Under the pieces are notes generated by a model that was not told where the DNA came from, did not search any database, and worked only from the letters and a program-made list of their open reading frames with translations. DNA of 64,000 nt, taken from contig CP007152.1 in the NCBI GenBank assembly GCA_000831005.1, positions 744,001-808,000 on the forward strand, given 5' to 3'. The DNA is from Marinobacter salarius (GTDB taxonomy: Bacteria > Pseudomonadota > Gammaproteobacteria > Pseudomonadales > Oleiphilaceae). Shown here in pieces: positions 18,811 through 30,084 of the stretch; position 1 is the first letter of the stretch; each line of letters begins with the position of its first letter. Made by a program: the position numbers and the translations under genes.

Positions 18811-18972
18811 AATTGTTCCTGGTATCAGTGGTGAGTGTCCGGGGTGAATCCCCGGTCGATTGCAAAGTCGAAAGATTGCGGAGTATAACACGCAGTCTGT
18901 GGCGTCTGTTCGATGTTGGAGCGGCCAGCCTGCTAAACTTGAAATCTGCTTCTTCGCAAACGTGGAGTCACC

Positions 18973-20589
<1,617 letters not shown>

Positions 20590-20680
20590 TCGGCGCACAT
20601 TGCCTGTATACAAATTGAACCGGCCGCAGTAAACTACGCGGTCTGCTGAAATCAGTCATTTTGCTATTGTCGGGGAAGTT

Positions 20681-20893
20681 ATGGCACGAGTTACCGTTGA
20701 AGATTGCCTTGAACACGTTGATAACCGCTTCCAGCTGGTTATGCTGGCCACCAAGCGTGCCCGCCAGATCGCAACCAAAGGTTTCGAGCCGCTGGTCGCC
20801 GAAGAGAACGACAAGCCTACCGTTATCGCCCTGCGTGAAATCGCGGAAGGCAAGATCTCCCGCGATCTCCTCACTGAGGATGACGACGAATAA
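20681..20893 (+). CDS. rpoZ: RpoZ, RNA polymerase omega subunit
   Basis: 70 residues: [20 protein letters not shown], then the conserved ATKRARQIA and [15 protein letters not shown]. Assists assembly of beta-prime and forms part of a ppGpp site on RNA polymerase. Followed by a strong terminator that separates it from spoT, so the usual gmk-rpoZ-spoT order is kept but spoT is likely transcribed separately for the most part. Confidence 0.96.
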   Translation: MARVTVEDCLEHVDNRFQLVMLATKRARQIATKGFEPLVAEENDKPTVIALREIAEGKISRDLLTEDDDE

Positions 20894-21008
20894 GGTTGAA
20901 TGTGGCCGAAGACGGGAATATTTTCTGGTTACCCGTCCAAAGCATTGAAATCTGTTCTTGCGGTTTTATAGTGTATCTATAGGCATGACTGGAAGAACGT
21001 CGGAAGGA

Positions 21009-21035
21009 CCCGAATGCTTGCATTCGGGTTTTTTT
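21009..21035 (+). terminator. Rho-independent terminator after rpoZ
   Basis: CCCGAATG and CATTCGGG arms with a CTTG loop are followed by seven Ts. It lies inside a longer open frame leading into spoT, which argues that spoT translation starts downstream at 21069. Confidence 0.93.
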
Positions 21036-21068
21036 ATCCCTGGCATTTATGATCCCCACGGAGGCGCG

Positions 21069-23213
21069 GTGTCGGCAGAGGCAACGGTTGATGTGCTGGC
21101 CAATGAACTCAGCACGTATCTTGATACCAATCGCATCAATCAGGTGCGAAGAGCCTACTATTATGCCGAACAGGCCCACGAAGGGCAGATGCGCAAAAGC
21201 GGCGATCGCTATATTACCCATCCCCTGGCGGTTGCTCGAATCCTTGCTGGCCTGAAACTGGATCACCAGAGCCTGATGGCGGCCATGCTCCACGATGTCA
21301 TCGAAGATACCGGCATCCCCAAGGATGCGCTGTCGGAGCAGTTTGGCGAGGATGTGGCTGAACTCGTAGACGGCGTCAGCAAGCTCACTCAGATTGAGTT
21401 CCGTTCCCGCGCCGAGGCCCAGGCCGAAAACTTCCAGAAAATGACGCTTGCCATGGCACGGGATATCCGCGTGATCCTGGTCAAACTGGCGGACCGCCTG
21501 CACAACATGCGCACCCTGGGCCCGATGCCTTATGAGAAGCGCCAGCGCATCGCCAACGAAACCCTGGATATCTACGCCCCGATTGCCAATCGCCTGGGTA
21601 TGCACTCCATTTGCACCGAACTGGAAGATCTGGGGTTCTCTTCACTGTACCCGATGCGGTCAAAGTACATTTCCAAGGCGGTCGCAAAGCTTCGGGGCAG
21701 CCACCGGGAAATCATTGACGATATCCGTGGCAAATTGCAGGAGAAACTGGAAGAGCGAAGCCTGCCCGGCCGCATCCTGGGCCGGGAAAAGCATTTGAAC
21801 AGCATCTACAACAAGATGAAGTTCAAGCAGAAATCCTTCCACGAAATCATGGATGTGTACGCGTTCCGCATCATCACCGACACCGAGGACGACTGCTATC
21901 GCATCCTCGGCGCCGTACACAGCCTCTACAAGCCGCTGCCGGGCCGTTTCAAGGACTACATTGCCATGCCCAAGGCCAATGGCTATCAGTCCCTGCACAC
22001 CACTCTGTTCGGCATGCATGTGAATATTGAAATCCAGATCCGCACCGAGGAAATGGAGCACATCGCCAACAACGGTATTGCGGCCCACTGGATGTACAAG
22101 AATGAGCTCCAGTGTGACCAGCGTCAACCAGACACGGGTGGACCGTTGGGTGAAGGGCCTGATGGAGATGCGTGAGCGCGCGGACGACTCCCTGGAATTC
22201 ATCGAACACGTGAAAGTCGACCTGTTCCCGGACGAGATCTACGTGTTCACGCCCAAGGGCAAAATCATGGAGTTGCCCAGCGGAGCGACCCCCGTCGACT
22301 TTGCCTACGCCATCCATACGGACATCGGTAATGCCTGCGTAGCCTGCCGTATCAACCGCAACCTCGGATCCCTGAGCCAGCCGCTACAAAGTGGCCAGAC
22401 CGTTGAAATCATTACCGCACCCGGAGCACGGCCTAATCCCGCCTGGCTCAGTTTCGTGGTAACCGGTAAGGCTCGCAGCAGTATTCGTCATGTGCTCAAG
22501 AACCAGAAGCGTGCCGAATCCCTGGACCTGGGCAAAACCCTGTTGAAGAAATCCCTCAAAGGGTTTGGTACCAGCCTGTCCGAGATCAACGAGCATCAGA
22601 TCCAGGCGGTGGTCCGCCACAACCAAGTGGACAGTTTCGAGGATCTGGTCAGCGATATTGGTCTGGGCAATCGCATGGCTTATCTCGTGGCGCGCCAGTT
22701 GGTCAGCGGCAGTACAGACGATGAGGCATCGGACGTGGCATCCGCGACAATCATGGACAAGGCCGATAACAGCCCGGTTACCATTCGTGGCACCGAAGGC
22801 TTGCTGGTTCGGTTTGCCAGCTGTTGCAAGCCGATTCCAGGTGACCCGGTGGTCGGTGCCATGGACTCGGGCAATGGCATGGTGATCCACTCGGATACCT
22901 GCTCACGGTTGCCAGAGGACGATGAAGGCAGGGCGCGCCTCACTCATTTGAAGTGGGCCAAGGACATTGCCAACGAGTTCTCCGTTGAACTTCGAGTGGA
23001 GCTTGAACGCCAGCGTGGGGTCATTGCAGAGCTTGCCAACGCGGTGCCATGGCGGATGGCAATATCGAGCGCATCAACGTGGAAGAGCAGAACGCCAAGC
23101 TGGGCATTGTCAGCCTTGTGGTGCATGTGAACGGTCGCCGGCATCTTGCCAGGGTGATGCGGCGGATCAGGAATATTCGCGCTGTCACCCATATCAACCG
23201 GGTAAGGCACTGA
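21069..23213 (+). CDS. spoT: SpoT, bifunctional (p)ppGpp synthetase/hydrolase (two frameshifts)
   Basis: Controls the stringent response alarmone. From the GTG at 21069 (GGAGG four bases upstream) the HD hydrolase domain has HDVIEDTG at residues 75-82, so hydrolysis should be intact. The synthetase domain spans [16 protein letters not shown] to [19 protein letters not shown] ([14 protein letters not shown]) and C-terminal ACT domains follow. Breaks: near 22102, one base over, just after HWMYK; near 23050, one G missing (GTGGCC to GTGCC), after which [18 protein letters not shown] continues to the stop. Repaired length 714 residues. Confidence 0.94.
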
Positions 23214-23316
23214 CGCAACCGTGGTGCAACGGGCCAGAGCCGCGACGTTTGGCCTGTTGACACGCCTGCCACCCAGAGGTGAGGATTGGCGTTTTGATAA
23301 AGAGGACCCCAAGGTC

Positions 23317-23703
23317 ATGACCAACAAATCCGTAATACAGACTGATAACGCGCCACAGGCCATCGGCACATACTCCCAGGCAGTGAAAGCCGGGGACACC
23401 GTGTACCTGTCGGGGCAGATTCCGCTGGTGCCGGAAACCATGGAAGTGGTCGCGGGTGATTTCGCCGCCAAGACCCGCCAGGTGTTCGAAAACCTTAAAG
23501 CCGTCTGCGAGGCCAGTGGCGGCGAGCTCAAGGACATCGTCAAGCTCAACATCTACATGACGGATCTGAGCAACTTTGCAACGGTGAACGAAATCATGGC
23601 CACCTATTTTCAAGAGCCGTACCCGGCGCGTGCCGCCGTGGGTGTCGCGGCGTTGCCCAAGGGTGTCCCGGTTGAGATGGAAGCGGTGATGGTGCTGAGC
23701 TGA
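23317..23703 (+). CDS. ridA: RidA family enamine/imine deaminase
   Basis: 128 residues from ATG 23317 ([10 protein letters not shown]). RidA hydrolyses reactive 2-aminoacrylate-type enamines and protects PLP enzymes. Family marks: [15 protein letters not shown] at the start, [13 protein letters not shown], and the catalytic arginine region [21 protein letters not shown]. About 100 bases after spoT on the same strand, as in many Gammaproteobacteria. Followed by a terminator. The frame is open upstream of the chosen ATG but unrelated to the family. Confidence 0.94.
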   Translation: MTNKSVIQTDNAPQAIGTYSQAVKAGDTVYLSGQIPLVPETMEVVAGDFAAKTRQVFENLKAVCEASGGELKDIVKLNIYMTDLSNFATVNEIMATYFQEPYPARAAVGVAALPKGVPVEMEAVMVLS

Positions 23704-23724
23704 TACTCGTTCAAGCAAACACCG

Positions 23725-23749
23725 AAGGCGGCCCATGGGCCGCCTTTTT
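23725..23749 (+). terminator. Rho-independent terminator after ridA
   Basis: AAGGCGGCCCATGGGCCGCC is nearly a perfect palindrome (stem 23727-23744) followed by five Ts. Confidence 0.88.
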
Positions 23750-23772
23750 CGTTGGTAGGGGGCTCGCCAGGA

Positions 23773-24641
23773 CTACCGGGTTTTTTCGGCAATCATCTCC
23801 TGGTAGCCCACCCGGAAGTCCGGATAGCGGAAATGGAAACCAGAGTCCAGCAGCCGCTGGTTGTTGCAGCGTTTGCTCCCTGCGCGACCACCCTGGCGGG
23901 CGTCGGGGCCAGGCTTGGCACAGGGTAGTTGTTCACGCACCCACGCCACCACCTCATCCAGTCGCACAGGCTCGCAATCACTGGCAAGGTAGCAGTCTTC
24001 AAGTGGTTGGCCGGCGAGTGCCCGCTCCACGATATGGCAGGTGGCCGCGGCCGCATCCGCTTCGTGGATACGATTGCTGTAGGGGCCGGGAGAGGTCGGG
24101 TTCATGTTGCCGTTCATCACGGCATCGAGGAAGCGCGCCCGCGACGGGCCGTAGATGCCACTGAAACGGATTACGGTTGCCGGACTACCGCTCTCCAGGG
24201 CGACCCTCTCACCCGCGAGTATCGCCTGGCCACTGTATCGGGTGGGGTCGGTTGGGCTGGTCTCATCCACCCAGGAATCGTCGTCCTGAGCGTAGACACT
24301 GCTGCTACCGATAAACACCAGCCGCGTGAGCTGCGCCCGTCCAGTGCGTCGATCAGGTTCCGCAGGCCCTTTACGTAGGCATTGTGATAGCCCTCGTTGT
24401 CGTAGCTTGCTGGCGTGAGGCAATAAACCACAATGTCGAGGTTGTCCGGCAGTACTGAACGCACCTGCTCCGGCACCATGAGGTCCGCCCCCAGCGCCTG
24501 GATGCTCCGGGACCTTGTCCGGACTGCGCCGTAGGCGTATACCTGCGCCGTTCCGGTAAGCTGAGAGGCAATGGCGCCACCGAGCTTGCCACAGCCCGCA
24601 ACCAGTATTCTTGGCGTTTGTTGGTGCTCAGTGATTGCCAT
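23773..24641 (-). CDS. NAD(P)-binding SDR/epimerase family protein, YeeZ-like (one frameshift)
   Basis: Extended-SDR fold with an N-terminal Rossmann motif in a variant form, ILVAGCGKLGGAIASQL. The active-site strand is LVFIGSSSVYAQDD, and RFSGIYGP follows. The usual YxxxK is replaced by YSGQAI, so it may be catalytically atypical. Near 24342 one C is missing (GACCGGGCG to GACGGGCG), joining LIDALD to RAQLTRL. Repaired length 289 residues. I start at ATG 24641 with AAGGA upstream; a TTG at 24653 is possible. Substrate unknown. Divergent from oxyR. Confidence 0.78.
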
Positions 24642-24730
24642 AGACAATATCAATCCTTATGCTTTGGCTAATAAATTAACGGAACGTTTGTACGATCCCT
24701 GACCTGGACGAATTCTGACCGGAGCCCGCC

Positions 24731-25690
24731 ATGACTCTGACCGAGTTAAGATACGTTGTTACCCTTGCCCGGGAAAGGCATTTTGGCCGTGCCGCCGAGC
24801 GCTGTCATGTCAGTCAGCCGACCTTGAGTGTGGCCGTCAAGAAACTGGAGGACGAACTCGGTATACCCTTGTTTGAGCGTAGCAAAAACAGTATCCGGGT
24901 CACCGAAACGGGCAAGCGTATCATCGACCAGGCCCAACGGGTCCTGGATCAGGTGGGTGTTATCCGTGACATGGCTCAGGATGGCAAGAACCAGCTCAAT
25001 GCCCCCCTTAAGGTGGGTGCCATCTACACCATCGGCCCCTACCTGTTCCCACACCTGCTGCCGGAGCTGCGCCGCGCGGCGCCTGACATGCCGCTCTACA
25101 TTGAGGAAAACTACACCGCCACACTGCGGCAGAAACTGCGCCAGTCAGAACTGGACGCCATCATCATCGCACTGCCGTTTGAAGAGCCGGAGGTCGTTAC
25201 CCTGCCGCTCTACGACGAGCCTTTCGTGGTGCTGCTGCCGGGAGGTCATCCACTGACCAAGCGTGACAGCCTGACCGCCGAGGAGTTGGCGAAGGAACAG
25301 TTGCTGCTGCTTGGCCCCGGCCACTGTTTCCGTGACCAGGTGCTGGAATCCTGCCCGCCGTTGGTGGATGCGGTCACCCGTAATCCGAGTGCTGCGGCGC
25401 CGTCACTGGTGACTGAAGGCAGCTCTCTGGAGACCATACGTCACATGGTCGCCTCTGGTTTGGGTATCACCGTTTTGCCTTTGTCCGCTGCAACGGCGAT
25501 GCAGTATGACGAGAGCATACTTGCGGTCAGGCCTTTTGCGGCGCCAGTACCCTATCGCACGGTGGCGTTGGCCTGGCGGGTCACTTTCCCACGACCAAAG
25601 GCGATTGATGTGCTGTCGCTGGCGGCCAGCCAGTGTCGGGTAATTGAGAAAGCGAAGATTGAAACCCCGGCTGCGGCCGCAACCGCCTGA
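24731..25690 (+). CDS. oxyR: OxyR, LysR-type peroxide-sensing regulator
   Basis: 319 residues. LysR helix-turn-helix at 15-45 (FGRAAERCHVSQPTLSVAVK). Cysteines at 199 and 208 in GHCFRDQVLESC match the peroxide-sensing pair of E. coli OxyR in number and spacing, which makes this more than a generic LysR protein. It activates antioxidant genes on disulfide formation. Followed nine bases later by recG, the order seen in Pseudomonas. Intact. Confidence 0.93.
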   Translation: MTLTELRYVVTLARERHFGRAAERCHVSQPTLSVAVKKLEDELGIPLFERSKNSIRVTETGKRIIDQAQRVLDQVGVIRDMAQDGKNQLNAPLKVGAIYTIGPYLFPHLLPELRRAAPDMPLYIEENYTATLRQKLRQSELDAIIIALPFEEPEVVTLPLYDEPFVVLLPGGHPLTKRDSLTAEELAKEQLLLLGPGHCFRDQVLESCPPLVDAVTRNPSAAAPSLVTEGSSLETIRHMVASGLGITVLPLSAATAMQYDESILAVRPFAAPVPYRTVALAWRVTFPRPKAIDVLSLAASQCRVIEKAKIETPAAAATA

Positions 25691-25698
25691 GCCAGGCC

Positions 25699-27773
25699 AT
25701 GATGTCACTGGACGACATTGCCGTTACCACCCTGAAGGGCGTCGGTAATGCCCTGGCCGACAAGCTGTCGAAGCTGGGCATCCGTTCGCTGCAGGATTTG
25801 CTGTTCCATCTTCCCCATCGATACGAGGATCGCACACGCATTGTCTCCATGGGCAACCTGCGCATTGGCGACGTCGGGGTGGTGGAAGGCGAGGTGATGA
25901 AAACCGATCTGGTGATGGGCCGGCGCCGAAGCCTGCAGGTGACCCTGAAGGATCACAGTGGCTTCGTGGTCATGCGTTTCTTCCATTTCAATGCCGCCCA
26001 GAAGAACCAACTCACGGAAGGCGCGAGGGTGCGTTGTTTCGGCGAAGTTCGGCCGGGGCGGGCCGGTTACGAATTCTACCACCCTGAATACCAGGTCAAT
26101 CCGCCGCCGATGCCCGCGCAGGGTGAGGCCACGCTAACGCCCGTTTATCCCCTGACAGAAGGCATTCAGCAGCCGCGAGTGCGCGCTCTGTGCCAGCAGG
26201 CGCTGGGCTACCTCAAACGTTACCCGATCCGTGACTGGTTGCCGGAAGAACTGCTCGCCAGTTACCAGTTGCCGGGTATCACCGAAGCGGTCGAGCTGGT
26301 GCATTCGCCGCCGGCCAATGCGCCGGTTCATCTGTTGATGGAGGGGCGGCACCCGGCCCAACAGCGACTGGTTATGGAAGAGCTGCTGGCCCACCAGCTA
26401 AGCCTTTTGCAGGTACGGCAACAGGTTCAGGCCCGGGAAGCGCTGCCGTTACTGCCAACCGGTGATCTGCCGGAACGTTTTCTTGATCTGCTTCCGTTCA
26501 GCCTTACCGGGGCACAGCGACAGGTTATGACCGAGATCCGCCAGGATCTCAGCCAGCCGGTACCCATGTTGCGGTTGGTGCAGGGAGACGTGGGGTCTGG
26601 TAAAACCGTGGTGGCGGCGCTGGCAGCACTGCAGACCATTGGTGCTGGCGCCCAGGTGGCGCTGATGGCGCCCACGGAAATACTGGCGGAACAGCACTAC
26701 CAGAATTTCCGCGGCTGGCTGGAGCCGCTTGGCATCCAGTTGGCGTGGCTGTCGGGAAAGATTAAGGGCAAGGCACGAAAGGAAACTCTGGAGCCGTTGG
26801 CAGTGGCGAAGCCACCGTGGTGATAGGTACCCATGCCCTGTTCCAGGAAGATGTTGCGTTCAGTCGCCTGGCACTGGTGATTGTGGACGAACAACACCGT
26901 TTTGGCGTGCATCAGCGGCTGGCCCTGCGGGAGAAGGGCGTCGGCGGCACCATGGCGCCACACCAGTTGATTATGACAGCGACCCCGATTCCGCGTACGC
27001 TGGCCATGAGCGCCTATGCGGACCTGGATACGTCGGTGATTGATGAGCTGCCCCCCGGCCGCAAGCCTATCGAAACCATCGCCATTCCCGACAGCCGGCG
27101 TGACGATGTGACCGATAGGGTACGAAAGGCCTGCAAGGAAGGCCGGCAGGCATACTGGGTGTGCACGCTGATTGAGGAGTCAGAAGCGCTGCAGTGCCAG
27201 GCGGCGGAAGTGACTGCGCAGGAGCTGGCGGAACGTCTGCCAGATCTGAAGGTGGGGCTTGTTCATGGTCGCCTCAAGGCGGCCGAAAAAGCAGCGGTCA
27301 TGGAACAGTTCAAGAACGGCGAGCTCGACCTTCTGGTCGCGACCACCGTAATTGAAGTGGGGGTGGATGTGCCCAATGCCTCGCTGATTATCATCGAGAA
27401 TCCGGAGCGCCTGGGCCTGGCGCAGTTGCACCAGTTGCGGGGCAGGGTTGGCCGGGGCGAAGAGGCCAGTTTTTGCGTGTTGATGTACCATCCACCATTA
27501 TCGCTGAATGGCAAGGCGCGTTTGCAGGCCCTGCGCGACAGTCAGGACGGTTTTGTGATTGCCGAGAAAGACCTGGAAATACGCGGGCCAGGAGAAGTGT
27601 TAGGCACCCGCCAGACCGGTATGATGCAGTTCCGGCTGGCAGACTTTGAACGGGACAAGGGCTGGATCGAGCCAATCCGTGAAATGGCGCCGCCGCTGAT
27701 GCAGCAGCCGGCGTTGGTGAACGGTTTGATTCGCCGTTGGTTGGGGGAACGAATTCGTTACGGCGACGTGTAA
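25699..27773 (+). CDS. recG: RecG, ATP-dependent DNA helicase (one frameshift)
   Basis: Branch-migrating helicase that reverses stalled forks, 691 residues repaired. The N-terminal wedge includes LFHLPHRYEDRT. Walker A is GDVGSGKTVVA, followed by APTEILAEQH, then motif II as VDEQHRFGV, MTATPIPRTLAM, and the C-terminal TTVIEVGVDVPNA and QLHQLRGRVGRG. Near 26805 one A is missing, so PLASGEATVVIGTH is split. Either of two adjacent ATGs (25699, 25702) may be used. Immediately follows oxyR. Confidence 0.95.
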
Positions 27774-27902
27774 CTGCGCCGCGCCGGTAGAAAAAATCGT
27801 GTGAAAACCCACCTGATGTCAAAGTTGGGTCGCTGTTTGTGCCCTATACTGAGTGAAACCAATGTGTCCAACGGGGCACCGTCTACATTTTGGGAGAAAC
27901 TT

Positions 27903-29266
27903 ATGGAGCTACCTGTCGTAGTCAGGCAGGCGTTGGGTGAGTCTGCTGCCGGCGTTTCCCTTAGGGATGTGAGCCAGGCCCGGGACGACGAACTGTTGCG
28001 AATGGTGTTGCTCACGGATGAGGAGGGGAATCTCCAGGCCATTTGCCGCGAGGGTGACCTGCTCGATATCAGTGCCCTGAACAAACAATTGGGGCGAGAT
28101 CTGCGGGTGATGAAGCGACGGGAGCAGGTCCGGGTTCGTGAGCGCTCTGGCCTGACCGAGCTGCCCGCCTTACCGTCTCTGACCGGCTGGCCCACGATTG
28201 TGGACGCGCGGGTGGATGAGTTGGCGTCCGTGGCATTGGTCCTGGGCGAGCAGAATCTTTGTATGGTCATGCCCGGCGACGAGTTCCGGGGAATCACCGT
28301 CGCGGCCGACCGCCATTCGTTTTCGGTGGCGCGGGATACCATTGCCGTGAATCTCAACAGCCCGGAAAAAGACCGGGACCAGCTGCATTCCGCCATTCGA
28401 CGGTTTACCTCGCTGCGCATTCAGCAGCGCCTGGAAGACACTCTTGAGTTGCCTCCTCTACCCGAGACCGCCCAGCGCATTATTCACCTGCGGGTGAACC
28501 CCAATGCTGTGATGGGGGATCTGGTGGATGTCGTGGAAAGTGACCCCACCTGGCGGCTCAGGTGGTCAGTTGGGCGTCCTCGTCCTTTTATGCGGCGGCG
28601 GGGCAGGTGCGTTCTGTGCACGACGCGGTCTCTCGGATTCTGGGCTTCGACCTGGTGATGAACCTAGCCATGGGCCTGTCTCTGGGGCGTGCCCTGAAGC
28701 AGCCCCAGGATCATCCGGAAGGCTATGTGGATTACTGGCAACAGGCGATATGGCAGGCTCAGTCGGCCGGTATCCTGGCCAGCATGATGCCTCGTGGCGA
28801 ACGTCCTATCTTTGGTCTTGCGTACCTGGGGGGGTTGTTGCACAACTTTGGCTACCTGGTGCTGGCACAGGTGTTTCCTCCCCATTTCAAGTTGGTGTGC
28901 CGGTCGCTGGAAGCCAACCCCCATCTCGACTCCTCAATGATTGAGCATTATCTGCTGGGCGTGACCCGGGAGCAGATTGCGGCGGAACTGATGCAGAACT
29001 GGGGTATGCCCGACGAGGTCTGTCTGGCAATCCGAAACCAGAAGAATCCTGGTTACGACGGCCCTCACGCGGTATACAGCAAACTGCTCTGGCTGAGTCG
29101 GCAACTGCTGACCAAGCGCGGTGTTGCGTTGGGTGCGGGGGAAGAGGTGTCGGACGCGTTCTACGAATCGCTCGGTCTGAACAGGGAAAAGGTGGAAGCG
29201 CAGTTTGATGAACTGGTAGGAAACAAGGACAGCATTATGGCGATGGCGGGGATGATGAATCAGTAG
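27903..29266 (+). CDS. YbaK-type aminoacyl-tRNA deacylase domain fused to HDOD domain (one frameshift)
   Basis: 454 residues repaired. Residues ~1-160 resemble a YbaK/ProX-like editing domain (CREGDLLDISALNKQLGRDL, ALVLGEQNLCMVMPGDEF). Residues ~180-450 form an HDOD domain (LPPLPETAQRIIHLRVNPNA, DLVDVVESDP, GLLHNFGYLVLAQVFP, AVYSKLLWLS). HDOD proteins are degenerate HD-fold signalling proteins. Near 28548 one C is missing (ACCCTGG to ACCTGG), splitting DPTLAAQVVSWASS. The start at 27903 has GGGAG upstream. Known family in marine Gammaproteobacteria and Pseudomonas; role unclear. Confidence 0.83.
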
Positions 29267-29304
29267 GTCCTCTCTACCGCCAAACCTCTCTAGTTTAGCC
29301 CCGC

Positions 29305-29328
29305 AAAAAAGCCGGCCCGAAGGCCGGC
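29305..29328 (-). terminator. Minus-strand rho-independent terminator
   Basis: GCCGGCC and GGCCGGC arms with a four-base loop are followed on the minus strand by six Ts. The nearest minus-strand gene ends 275 bases away at 29603, so the terminated transcript either has a long 3' end or starts in the gap. Confidence 0.85.
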
Positions 29329-29602
29329 AAGCTCACCCGCTTGTTGCAGATCAAACCAAACGTGTTCAGGAGAAAACAACGTGAGCAGTTGCAGGGTCGG
29401 TAGTGGCAACGTGCTTTTTTAAACTTAGCCAATATGGAGTGAAATAAAAGCTGGCTACGTTGGTGTTTGGTGAATGAGCCGGGCGTCATAATTTCGTGAC
29501 ATCTGAAGAGATTGATTTGTAAAGCTAATCAAACCTTCAGTGATGAAATTCGATTACAAACTGTTACAAAATACTGGAGCGTCAGACTCATATTGGTAAG
29601 GG
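29329..29602 (-). other. A+T-rich gap ending in a strong terminator; possible small RNA or long 3' UTR
   Basis: No convincing protein gene; the open frames here lack ribosome sites and family-like sequence. The stretch is richer in A+T than its neighbours, contains a TTGATT/AATCAA inverted repeat at 29512-29532, and ends on the minus strand in the terminator at 29305-29328. This is compatible with a small RNA or with the untranslated tail of the DUF2489 gene. Confidence 0.4.
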
Positions 29603-30064
29603 TCAGGCCTGGAACGGATGGTGTCGAATGGCCGTTGCGGCGCGGCGAATGGCGTCGGCGTGCTCCTTTTCGACTGCCAGGCGCTCGCGGTCCATCTTTT
29701 CCACGAAGCGGGCATCTGTTTCCTGGCGGGCGCGATGGGTCGGCATGTGCTGGATCTGCTCATGCACTTCCTGGAACACCCGGAAAGGAGACTGGTCCAG
29801 CAACTCCGGTGCCACGTGGTCCAATAGGCCCTTGATTCGCAGACAGGCTTCGGAGTATTCAACCTGATTCTCTTCCACCGCCATGGCCAATACCCGGATA
29901 CTTTCAATCATGCTGTCGCGGCGTTCCTTCTGGAAAGACTCTGCTTTCTCCTGCCGCCTCCTGCTGTCCTGCAGGGCACGGGACTGGCGGCCGATAAACG
30001 CGACAAGCAGCGCGATGGCCAGCAGGCCGGCAATAATCAGTGTCCATTGAAGCCACGGCGGCAT
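29603..30064 (-). CDS. DUF2489 family membrane-anchored protein
   Basis: 153 residues. One N-terminal transmembrane helix (LQWTLIIAGLLAIALLVAFI) is followed by a basic helical region and the DUF2489 body (SIRVLAMAVEENQVEYSEAC, LRIKGLLDHVAPELL, then EVHEQIQHMPTHRARQ). Topology is probably N-terminal anchor with a cytoplasmic domain. Function unknown. It lies 20 bases downstream of the molybdopterin oxidoreductase gene on the same strand, suggesting co-transcription. Confidence 0.82.
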   Translation of the reverse strand: MPPWLQWTLIIAGLLAIALLVAFIGRQSRALQDSRRRQEKAESFQKERRDSMIESIRVLAMAVEENQVEYSEACLRIKGLLDHVAPELLDQSPFRVFQEVHEQIQHMPTHRARQETDARFVEKMDRERLAVEKEHADAIRRAATAIRHHPFQA

Positions 30065-30084
30065 AGAAGTCTCCCTTGAGAATG

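Noticed and set aside
29295..29489. A 64-codon minus-strand open frame
   Set aside because: It reads through the terminator hairpin and has no good start signal or recognisable sequence.
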